A stretch of DNA of 16,439 nt from Anaerolineae bacterium. GTDB lineage: Bacteria; Chloroflexota; Anaerolineae; B4-G1; SLSP01. Of this stretch, positions 7,762 to 13,576 are shown one piece after another (position 1 is the stretch's first letter; each line of letters starts with the position of its first letter). The stretch covers positions 1-16,439 of the forward strand of contig JAFGSL010000135.1 in NCBI GenBank assembly GCA_016934645.1, written 5' to 3'. Made by a program: the position numbers and the translations under genes. The notes below the pieces were generated by a model, which ran no database searches, was not told where the DNA came from, and saw only the letters and a list, made by a program, of their open reading frames with translations.

Positions 7762-7778
7762 CGTCCTTAAAGAGGACG
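7762..7778 (+). promoter_or_regulatory. Leader hairpin upstream of rpmF
   Basis: CGTCCT (7762-7767) pairs perfectly with AGGACG (7773-7778) around a 5-nt loop, TAAAG. The hairpin is about 10 nt inside the predicted transcript and 30 nt before the rpmF start. It has no T-run and so is not a terminator. It may stabilise the mRNA or be a regulatory site; the role is inferred. Confidence 0.4.
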
Positions 7779-7808
7779 ATATTATAATGAGAAGAGGGAG
7801 TTAGAAAA

Positions 7809-7997
7809 ATGCCAGCAGTACCGAAAAGACGTACCCCGCGCAGCCGTCGTGATCGCCGGCGCGCCAATAGCTATCCTTCGCCGGCTTTGCCGACGTTGGT
7901 GACTTGCCAGTGTGGCGAACTTGTGCAACCTTATCAAGTCTGCCCGCACTGCGGCACCTACCGTGGCAAAAAGGTTATGCAGGTTAAGGAGGATTAA
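7809..7997 (+). CDS. rpmF: Ribosomal protein bL32
   Basis: A protein of 62 residues of the large ribosomal subunit. The N-terminus MPAVPKRRTPRSRRDRRRAN is the usual basic bL32 start, followed by a zinc ribbon formed by Cys33, Cys35, Cys45 and Cys48. The second knuckle is a normal CPHCG, but the first is CQC, one residue shorter than the usual CxxC. The ATG at 7809 follows GAGGGAG. The gene is first in the unit driven by the consensus promoter at 7719-7746 and precedes fabD by 30 bp. A close link of rpmF with fatty-acid synthesis genes is known from other bacteria (rpmF-plsX-fab). Confidence 0.95.
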   Translation: MPAVPKRRTPRSRRDRRRANSYPSPALPTLVTCQCGELVQPYQVCPHCGTYRGKKVMQVKED

Positions 7998-8027
7998 CCT
8001 GATCTCTGATTACCCTGGAGCGTTGGG

Positions 8028-8960
8028 ATGAGTGCTGCTTTCCTTTTCCCTGGACAGGGTTCGCAATATGTAGGCATGGGTTTAGCCTGGTACCGGGCCT
8101 CGTCAGAGGCCCGGATGTTTTGTGATAGGGCGGACGCGTCTCTAGGCTACGCACTGAGCGAACTGTGTTTTGCAGGGCCAGAAACACAGTTGAATCAGAC
8201 CGAATTCACACAGCCTGCGTTATTTGCGATTTCGCTGGCGATGTGGTGGGCGGCTAAAGCGATGCTTCCGTCACCTGTCTTTGTTGCTGGACACAGTCTA
8301 GGGGAATTTAGCGCGTTAGCGGCAGCCGGGGCGTTGGATTTCGACGCCGGTTTGCACCTCGTCTCTGAGCGTGGACGGTTGATGGCGCACGCGGGCGAAA
8401 GCGCGCCGGGTGGTATGGCTGTGCTCCTTGGCGCGACCTTGGCAGCGGCGGAGTCGCTCTGCGAAGCGGCGACAGCAGCAGCAGGGCAACCGCTGGTGAT
8501 CGCCAACGATAATTGTCCGGGACAGGTGGTTATCTCTGGCGCACTCTCGGCGTTGGATGTGGCGATGACGCTTGCGACGGAGCACGGCGTACGGCGGATG
8601 CGGCGTCTGGCGGTTAGTGTGGCACCACATAGTGCCCTGATGAGTGAGGCACAGGCCGCGTTTGCTGATCTTCTGGCTGCTGTACCATTGCGTGCGCCGG
8701 AAGTACCCGTCGTGTTGAACGCGACGGCAGCACCGGTCTCCACACCGGATGAGATTCGCCAGGCACTTTTGCGCCAACTTACCTCACCGGTGCGCTGGCG
8801 TGAGAGCTTATTGTGGATGGCGGAGCAAGGTGTGGACCATTTTGTCGAAGTTGGGCCGAAAGATGTGCTCACTGGTATGATGCGACGGACATTGCCCGAG
8901 GCGCGTGCGGAAGCATTGGAGGCGTTGGTGCCTTGTGTTGCGTTGGACGCTGGGGTTTAG
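8028..8960 (+). CDS. fabD: Malonyl-CoA:ACP transacylase
   Basis: A protein of 310 residues, full length. It moves the malonyl group from CoA to acyl carrier protein for fatty-acid elongation in the cytoplasm. Features: FPGQGSQ at 7-13 (oxyanion-hole Gln), GHSLGE at 88-93 with nucleophile Ser90, ERGRLM at 114-119 with the substrate-binding Arg, APHSALM with catalytic His201, and VGPKDVLTGMM near the C-terminus. The ATG at 8028 follows TGGAG (8016-8020). fabG follows 12 bp later. Genes for acyl carrier protein, FabH and FabF are not in the window, so the pathway is split across the genome. Confidence 0.96.
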   Translation: MSAAFLFPGQGSQYVGMGLAWYRASSEARMFCDRADASLGYALSELCFAGPETQLNQTEFTQPALFAISLAMWWAAKAMLPSPVFVAGHSLGEFSALAAAGALDFDAGLHLVSERGRLMAHAGESAPGGMAVLLGATLAAAESLCEAATAAAGQPLVIANDNCPGQVVISGALSALDVAMTLATEHGVRRMRRLAVSVAPHSALMSEAQAAFADLLAAVPLRAPEVPVVLNATAAPVSTPDEIRQALLRQLTSPVRWRESLLWMAEQGVDHFVEVGPKDVLTGMMRRTLPEARAEALEALVPCVALDAGV

Positions 8961-8972
8961 GGAGTTGTGATA

Positions 8973-9719
8973 ATGGCGACTTTGGAAGGCAAGAAAGCGC
9001 TCGTTACCGGTGGTTCGCGCGGGATTGGTCGTGCGATTGCATTTGAACTGGCGCGACTAGGTGCCGACGTCGCTGTGAACTATGCCCGCAACGCCGCGGC
9101 GGCGACGCAGGTCGTGGCTGAGATCGAGACGTTGGGCCGTAGTGCTGTAGCCTTGCCCGCCGATGTGGGCGATTTTGATCAGGCAACGGCTCTGGTAGAA
9201 GCGGCGATAAAAGCGCTAGGGCGACTCGATATTTTGGTCAACAACGCTGGCATCACCCGCGATACTCTTCTGCTGCGGATGCAGGAAGCGGATTGGGATG
9301 AAGTGTTGCGCGTGAACCTCAAGGGCGTGTTTAACACCAGCAAAGCGGCGGTGCGCTCGATGGTACGCCAGCGCGCAGGACGCATAATCAACATCAGCTC
9401 GGTTTCAGGGCTGATGGGGCAGGTGGGGCAGGCGAACTATTCGGCAGCGAAAGCCGGCATGATCGGCCTGACCAAGAGTATGGCCCGCGAGTTTGCCGCG
9501 CGGGGCATCACCGTCAATGCGGTGGCGCCGGGACTCATCTCGACTGATATGACCGCGGCACTGGATGAGGAACTGCGCGAGCAAATGCGGGCGTTGATTC
9601 CTCTGGGGCGATTTGGTGTTGCTGAGGATGTCGCACACGTTGTGGCGTTTTTAGCTTCGGATGCGGCGGCTTACATCACCGGTGCCGTACTGCCGGTTGA
9701 TGGCGGTTTGAGTATGTAG
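8973..9719 (+). CDS. fabG: 3-oxoacyl-ACP reductase
   Basis: A short-chain dehydrogenase of 248 residues that reduces 3-oxoacyl-ACP with NADPH. The nucleotide-binding motif is TGGSRGIG (12-19), followed by NNAGITRD, the conserved Asn in RVNLKG, and the catalytic Ser-Tyr-Lys in NISSVSGLMGQ and NYSAAKAG (Ser142, Tyr156, Lys160). The tail SDAAAYITGAVLPVDGGLSM is typical of FabG. The ATG at 8973 is preferred over the GTG at 8967 because GGGAG (8960-8964) lies 8 nt before the ATG and only 2 nt before the GTG. The position directly after fabD supports FabG rather than another dehydrogenase of this large family. Confidence 0.94.
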   Translation: MATLEGKKALVTGGSRGIGRAIAFELARLGADVAVNYARNAAAATQVVAEIETLGRSAVALPADVGDFDQATALVEAAIKALGRLDILVNNAGITRDTLLLRMQEADWDEVLRVNLKGVFNTSKAAVRSMVRQRAGRIINISSVSGLMGQVGQANYSAAKAGMIGLTKSMAREFAARGITVNAVAPGLISTDMTAALDEELREQMRALIPLGRFGVAEDVAHVVAFLASDAAAYITGAVLPVDGGLSM

Positions 9720-9728
9720 GAGGTTGGC

Positions 9729-10091
9729 ATGGAAACAGGAGCCATTTCCGGTATGGTCACGGTAGAACCCGAAGTGCTAGAGACAATCGCAAGGTTCTCG
9801 GCTTTGAGTGTACCTGGCGTGGTGCAACTCGTCGAGAAAGACGTGGATCGCATTTTGGGACTTCAGGGCAAATCGGTCGTCATCCATGTCGAGGCTGGCA
9901 AAGTTACGGTGGATTTGTCCATTGTCGCCGGCCCTGAGATCAGCCTGTTGCGCCTGGGCCGTGCCGTGCAATACGAAGTCACGCGCGCGATTCAGAACAT
10001 GATCGGTATGCCCGTCGATGCGGTTAACGTCCATATTGAGGATGTGGTTTATCCTCGGTCAGAGAAACAGCTTGAGGCTCTTGAAAACTGA
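9729..10091 (+). CDS. yqhY: Asp23/Gls24-family protein, YqhY type
   Basis: A protein of 120 residues, the second Asp23 (DUF322) paralogue here. Features: GMVTVEPEVLETIARFSALSVPGVV, then VHVEAGKVTVDLSIVAG-type strands and NVHIEDVVYP near the end. In B. subtilis yqhY lies between accBC and nusB, and loss of YqhY disturbs acetyl-CoA carboxylase activity and lipid supply. Here it lies between fabG and nusB, so a role in tuning fatty-acid synthesis is a reasonable inference. The ribosome binding site AGGAGG overlaps the fabG stop codon, indicating tight coupling. It differs clearly from the yloU product at 164-520. Confidence 0.88.
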   Translation: METGAISGMVTVEPEVLETIARFSALSVPGVVQLVEKDVDRILGLQGKSVVIHVEAGKVTVDLSIVAGPEISLLRLGRAVQYEVTRAIQNMIGMPVDAVNVHIEDVVYPRSEKQLEALEN

Positions 10092-10124
10092 CGCGTATTT
10101 TGGCGCGTTGAAGAGGTAGATCGT

Positions 10125-10571
10125 ATGAAAGGTGAGCGTCGCCTGGCCCGCCAGTTAGCGCTCCAGGTTCTTTACGAAATTGATCTTGTAGCGCATCCCA
10201 TCGGCGAGGCGTTAACGCAGCGTTTTGCCGACACTGAACCGCTGCCGCGCGTGGAAACCTATGCCCGACGGCTGGTCGTTGGGGTATCGCGTTACCGTGA
10301 TTTATTGGATCAGTATATTCAATCCCACGCGCCGGAGTGGCCATTAGACCAGGTGGCGATCATTGACCGCAACCTGCTGCGTATGGCGCTCTATGAGTTC
10401 ACGCTTGGGGAAGTGCCCGTCAAAGTGGCGATCAACGAGGCGGTGGAGTTAGCCAAAAGATATGGTTCCGATAGTGCGCCGCGCTTTGTCAATGGCGTGT
10501 TAGGGGCATTGGTCCCGATGCAGACCGAGATCACGGGAGTTCTCAGAGCATCTGTCAAGGAGCAATCCTGA
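10125..10571 (+). CDS. nusB: Transcription antitermination factor NusB
   Basis: A protein of 148 residues, all helical, the normal NusB size. With NusE (S10) it binds boxA RNA during antitermination of rRNA transcription. Typical segments are RRLARQLALQVLYEIDL at the N-terminus, and at the C-terminal half DQVAIIDRNLLRMALYE, VPVKVAINEAVELAKRYG and FVNGVLGAL. The ATG at 10125 follows GAGGT (10113-10117). It is the last gene of the unit; a strong terminator follows 30 bp later. The yqhY-nusB pair is conserved in Bacillota. Confidence 0.96.
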   Translation: MKGERRLARQLALQVLYEIDLVAHPIGEALTQRFADTEPLPRVETYARRLVVGVSRYRDLLDQYIQSHAPEWPLDQVAIIDRNLLRMALYEFTLGEVPVKVAINEAVELAKRYGSDSAPRFVNGVLGALVPMQTEITGVLRASVKEQS

Positions 10572-10600
10572 TCCCGTTGCAATATTTCAGGCATTACCAC

Positions 10601-10640
10601 AGGGGCGCAATTCCGATATGAGGAATTGCGCCCCTTTTTT
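10601..10640 (+). terminator. Intrinsic terminator after nusB
   Basis: A perfect 14-bp stem, AGGGGCGCAATTCC (10601-10614) with GGAATTGCGCCCCT (10622-10635), encloses a 7-nt loop and runs into TTTTTT (10635-10640). It closes the rpmF-nusB unit and insulates the next gene. Confidence 0.95.
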
Positions 10641-10745
10641 CTCGAATTTCACTTGTTGCCTGGGTTGGAGTGCTGTAGATTAGGGGGAGTGCGAGTTTCG
10701 TCGCAGATGTATTCGCAACGCAATCTTTGAAAGGAGTTTCTGAAT

Positions 10746-12062
10746 ATGGAAACGATTCGAGTGGTGATTATGGGCGCCGCCGGGCGTGATTTCCACAATT
10801 TCAACACATATTTCCGCGATAACGCTAAGTACACGGTGGTAGCTTTCACCGCGACGCAGATTCCAAATATCGAAGGCCGCCGGTATCCTGCCGAATTGGC
10901 CGGGAGTCTATATCCTGAGGGTATCCCAATCTATCCTGAGGTTGATTTGGCGATGCTTATCGATCAGCATAGGGTTGATCAGGTGGTCTTTGCGTATTCC
11001 GATGTGCCGCACGAATACGTGATGCATAAAGCTTCGTTGGTCAACGCGCTGGGTGCCGATTTTCTGCTGTTGGGCGGTAAGAACACGATGTTGCCAAGTT
11101 CCAAGCCGGTGGTGGCTGTCTGCGCCGTACGTACTGGCTGTGGCAAGTCCCAGACGACGCGCCACGTGTGCGACATCCTCTTGAAGATGGGGAAGAAAGT
11201 GGTCGTTGTGCGCCACCCTATGCCTTACGGGGATTTGGTCAAGCAGGCGGTGCAGCGATTTGCCACGTACGCGGATTTGGACGCCCACGATTGTACAATT
11301 GAGGAGCGCGAAGAGTATGAGCCGCATATCGATCGCGGCGTGATTGTGTATGCCGGGGTGGATTATGAGGCTATTCTCCGCGAGGCGGAGAAAGAGGCAG
11401 ATGTGGTGGTCTGGGATGGCGGCAATAATGATATTCCCTTCTTCAAGCCCGATCTGTGGATCACGGTGGCGGACCCGCACCGCCCTGGGCACGAAACAGG
11501 TTACTATCCTGGCGAGACGAATCTGCGCGCCGCAGACGTGATCGTGTTGAACAAGATCGACACGGCGGATTACGCAAATGTTCGGAGCGTGCGGCAGCAC
11601 GCAAGCGCGGTCAATCCTGACGCAATCATCGTTGAGGCGGCCTCACCGTTGTTCGTCGAAAACCCGGGAGCAATCCGCGGCAAGCGCGTGTTGGTGGTGG
11701 AAGATGGCCCCACGCTGACGCACGGAGAGATGGCCTACGGTGCGGGTTACGTAGCGGCACAGCGTTTAGGCGCGGCGGAGATCATCGATCCGCGACCTTA
11801 CGCGGTCGAGTCGATTGTCGCCACATATCAAAAATATCCGAACACCGGAGCCATCCTGCCGGCGATGGGGTACGGGCACGAACAGATGCGCGATCTGGAG
11901 GTGACGATCAATAACACACCGTGTGATTTGGTCGTCGTCGGCACGCCGATTGATCTGACGCGCTTGCTCAAGATCAAGCATCCGATGGAGCGTGTGCGCT
12001 ATGAATTGCAGGTAATCGGGCGTCCAACAGTGGAGGAGGTTCTGGCGCAGAAATTCGCGTGA
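10746..12062 (+). CDS. P-loop protein of the cyclic 2,3-diphosphoglycerate synthetase-like family
   Basis: A protein of 438 residues. The N-terminal 115 residues look like a Rossmann fold (VVIMGAAGRDFHNFN, 6-20). The central P-loop NTPase domain has AVRTGCGKSQTTR as Walker A (127-139), VVWDGGNNDIPF (221-232) and NKID (269-272), which could specify a nucleotide base. The C-terminal part (about 370-438) includes CDLVVVGTPIDL. This arrangement matches the family of methanogen cyclic 2,3-diphosphoglycerate synthetase, whose bacterial members are often just called GTPase. Whether this one makes the thermoprotectant cDPG or does something else cannot be told from sequence. AAGGAG precedes the ATG at 10746. 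A weak promoter (TTGTTG-17-TAGATT, 10653-10681) may drive it alone. Confidence 0.75.
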   Translation: METIRVVIMGAAGRDFHNFNTYFRDNAKYTVVAFTATQIPNIEGRRYPAELAGSLYPEGIPIYPEVDLAMLIDQHRVDQVVFAYSDVPHEYVMHKASLVNALGADFLLLGGKNTMLPSSKPVVAVCAVRTGCGKSQTTRHVCDILLKMGKKVVVVRHPMPYGDLVKQAVQRFATYADLDAHDCTIEEREEYEPHIDRGVIVYAGVDYEAILREAEKEADVVVWDGGNNDIPFFKPDLWITVADPHRPGHETGYYPGETNLRAADVIVLNKIDTADYANVRSVRQHASAVNPDAIIVEAASPLFVENPGAIRGKRVLVVEDGPTLTHGEMAYGAGYVAAQRLGAAEIIDPRPYAVESIVATYQKYPNTGAILPAMGYGHEQMRDLEVTINNTPCDLVVVGTPIDLTRLLKIKHPMERVRYELQVIGRPTVEEVLAQKFA

Positions 12063-12086
12063 GTATGACTCGGTTGCCGCCAAAAA

Positions 12087-12259
12087 AGACTCAGTAGATC
12101 GAAATTTCGTAAAGGTGCCGCTTGACACGAGGTACACAACCGGCTCAAACTGTCATTCTCAACGGGCCGCTGCGAAGCAGCGGGCGTGAGGAATCTCGTT
12201 GCTACGGAAACGAGACCCCTTACTGCGTTCGAGGTGACAATTTGTGATCTACTGAGTCT
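12087..12259. repeat. 173-bp block bounded by perfect 14-bp inverted repeats
   Basis: AGACTCAGTAGATC (12087-12100) is the exact reverse complement of GATCTACTGAGTCT (12246-12259). The right copy covers part of the mpg stop codon. On the mpg strand the far arm is followed by TTTTTT (complement of 12082-12087), so the pair looks like an intrinsic terminator for mpg whose loop now holds about 145 nt, including the REP-like element at 12151-12239. It could instead be a small MITE-like element with 14-bp terminal repeats. No protein is encoded. This block fills the convergent gap between the genes on each side. Confidence 0.75.
12151..12239. repeat. REP-like palindromic repeat unit
   Basis: The 89-bp unit starts TGTCATTCTCAACG and ends CGTTCGAGGTGACA, imperfect inverted ends sharing most bases. 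Inside are two perfect hairpins: CCGCTGC-GAA-GCAGCGG (12167-12183) and TCTCGTT-8 nt-AACGAGA (12194-12215). The pattern of TGTCATTCT, GAATCTC and a closing GGTGACA resembles dispersed intergenic repeats seen in many copies in some bacterial genomes. Only one copy is in this window. Confidence 0.65.
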
Positions 12260-12887
12260 ATGCCGCTCCCCACTGGCGGTTGAAACTCTGCGGAGCACTG
12301 AGCCAGGCACTGTCGCGTAGGTAATAGCGCCAGCGCGCTTCGATGGCCCGTGGATCGCCGCGTACGCCGATGCGCGGACTACGCGCGATCTGCGTTTCGG
12401 GGATGGGCGAGGCATTTTCAATCCACAGCAGCGCGTCCGGAGTACAAAGGTTGCAGTGATTGAGGTTACGGTCGATGCCCAGAGCCTGGCAGACCCGACC
12501 CGGTCCACAAGTGAGAGCCATAGAGGAACTTTGGAGGCCACGCCGCTGTTGCATAATTGTTAAACCTTCCAGGGGTTCTATTGCGCGGATGAGGATCGCT
12601 GCCGGAAACCCTTCGCGTTCGGTGACGACGTTGAGGCAATGGTGAACGCCGTAGATCTGGTAGACGTAGGTGTAGCCGGGCGGGCCGTACATCGGCGCGT
12701 TACGTGCGGTGGGGCCAGGGCTGGCGTGACTGGCGTGGTCGTCTTCACCGATGTAGGCTTCAACTTCGGTGATGCGTCCGGCAAGGCGGGTGTCTCCATC
12801 TAGCCGTACCACACATTTACCAAGCAGGTTGCGGGCGACGGTGAGCGTATCGCGGGCGTAAAATTCACGGGGTAATCGGGCAGTCAA
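12258..12887 (-). CDS. mpg: 3-methyladenine DNA glycosylase, AAG/MPG family
   Basis: A protein of 209 residues, the usual size for bacterial Mpg. It removes alkylated purines from DNA to start base-excision repair. Family landmarks: LPREFYARDTLTVARNLLGK (5-24), ITEVEAYIGEDDHASHA (39-55, containing the catalytic Glu), MYGPPGYTYVYQIYG (66-80), CLNVVTE, AILIRAIEPLEG (97-108) and LTCGPGRVCQALGI. The start is a TTG at 12887; AAGGAG (complement of 12899-12904) is 11 nt before it. A closer ATG at 12895 is out of frame and reads only ATG-TCA-ACT-TGA. The gene faces the P-loop gene, and its stop codon lies inside the inverted repeat. Confidence 0.93.
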   Translation of the reverse strand: MTARLPREFYARDTLTVARNLLGKCVVRLDGDTRLAGRITEVEAYIGEDDHASHASPGPTARNAPMYGPPGYTYVYQIYGVHHCLNVVTEREGFPAAILIRAIEPLEGLTIMQQRRGLQSSSMALTCGPGRVCQALGIDRNLNHCNLCTPDALLWIENASPIPETQIARSPRIGVRGDPRAIEARWRYYLRDSAWLSAPQSFNRQWGAA

Positions 12888-12939
12888 GTTGACATTGTCT
12901 CCTTATGAAGTATGCTACTGATATAGGTTCTATCCGAGA

Positions 12940-12970
12940 ATTGTACTTGCGAGCGTTTCTATCGTGTCAA
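12940..12970 (-). promoter_or_regulatory. Possible promoter of mpg
   Basis: On the minus strand a perfect -35 box TTGACA (complement of 12965-12970) is followed after 19 nt by TACAAT (complement of 12940-12945). The spacer is longer than ideal, so the call is tentative. The position, about 55 nt before the mpg start, is suitable. Confidence 0.4.
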
Positions 12971-13015
12971 CGGCGAATTTCTGGATAGGTTCATAGGCAT
13001 TGATTCCTGTGTTTC

Positions 13016-13045
13016 GGGTCAGTGATTGTAGCATAGCTCTGACCC
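13016..13045. promoter_or_regulatory. Inverted repeat in the divergent mpg / 13129 gap
   Basis: GGGTCAG (13016-13022) and CTGACCC (13039-13045) are perfect inverted 7-mers separated by 16 bp. The location between divergent genes suggests a protein-binding operator or a hairpin in the leader of the gene at 13129. Nothing else in the 241-bp gap is clear except the heptamer repeats at 13061-13099. Confidence 0.3.
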
Positions 13046-13060
13046 AGTACAAGCAGTAGA

Positions 13061-13099
13061 ACATCCGATTATCTGACTATGGACTAGGTGACTAAGGAC
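13061..13099 (+). repeat. GACTA-type heptamer repeats with shared ACATCCGATTAT
   Basis: ACATCCGATTAT (13061-13072) is followed by GACTATG, GACTAGGT, GACTAAG and GAC (13075-13099). The 12-mer and GACTA units also occur at 4071-4105, before recG, in the opposite order. In both places the block lies within 70 bp of a start codon. The function is unknown. Confidence 0.5.
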
Positions 13100-13128
13100 G
13101 GCGTGACTGTTCTCAAGGAGGCCGGCAG

Positions 13129-13506
13129 ATGAGCAACGATATGCCTGATTGGTTGGCGGGTCTGGTATCCGCTCCAGAGGACGAGGATGACGATCAACTC
13201 TTAGCCGCCGCGATGCCCCAGATGCGTGCGGTGGAACCTCATGTCACCGCGCCACAACCCCAGGCGGCTGTAGCGCAGTCCCCGGTAATTGCGTTTGAGG
13301 ATGAGGATATGATGGCCGATCTGCGCAGCCAGGTCGCTGTGGAAGAGCCTCCACCTGAACCATTGGCCAAGAAGACGCGCTCACGCTACGTGTTTGGGCT
13401 GTTGCCCTGGCAGATTTTCTTCCTTGCAGTGATGATGTTTTTGGATGTTGCTGTAATTGGGATGCTGTTTCTAGTGATGTTGGGGCGTGTGGTGTTGCCG
13501 TTTTAA
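13129..13506 (+). CDS. Small acidic protein with C-terminal membrane segment, unknown
   Basis: A protein of 125 residues that I do not recognise. Residues 1-30 include the short motif MPDWLAGL and a run of acidic residues; 30-80 is low-complexity, rich in Ala, Pro, Gln, Val and Glu; 81-86 (KKTRSR) is basic; and 87-125 is strongly hydrophobic with one membrane helix (about 93-118) and almost no tail. The basic patch before the helix predicts the N-terminal part to be cytoplasmic, as in a tail-anchored or single-pass adaptor. Proteins starting with a PDWL-type motif seem common in Anaerolineae, but I cannot name a family. AAGGAGG precedes the ATG. It converges on the receiver-ATPase gene through a shared terminator. 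Confidence 0.75.
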   Translation: MSNDMPDWLAGLVSAPEDEDDDQLLAAAMPQMRAVEPHVTAPQPQAAVAQSPVIAFEDEDMMADLRSQVAVEEPPPEPLAKKTRSRYVFGLLPWQIFFLAVMMFLDVAVIGMLFLVMLGRVVLPF

Positions 13507-13521
13507 CCCAGGTCTCCAGAA

Positions 13522-13550
13522 AAAACGCGAGGTGCTCAGCCTCGCGTTTT
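13522..13550. terminator. Bidirectional intrinsic terminator
   Basis: AAAACGCGAGG (13522-13532) pairs with CCTCGCGTTTT (13540-13550) around the 7-nt loop TGCTCAG. T-runs follow the stem in either direction, so it serves both the gene ending at 13506 and the converging gene ending at 13577. Confidence 0.9.
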
Positions 13551-13576
13551 GCGTTTCAGTAGGGTGGGATGTCTGA

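Noticed and set aside
8195..8872. 225-codon open frame opposite fabD
   Set aside because: The translation is Ala/Ser-rich and featureless, and the plus strand encodes all FabD catalytic residues.
10091..10110. ACGCG...CGCGT inverted repeat between yqhY and nusB
   Set aside because: Only 5 bp, no T-run, and it overlaps the yqhY stop; too weak to call a terminator or operator.
10908..11600. 230-codon open frame opposite the P-loop gene
   Set aside because: It is antisense to the Walker motifs, with no ribosome binding site or domain; a shadow.
12122..12150. TTGACA at 12122-12127 as a promoter between the convergent genes
   Set aside because: No -10-like sequence follows at 15-19 bp and no gene lies downstream in that direction.
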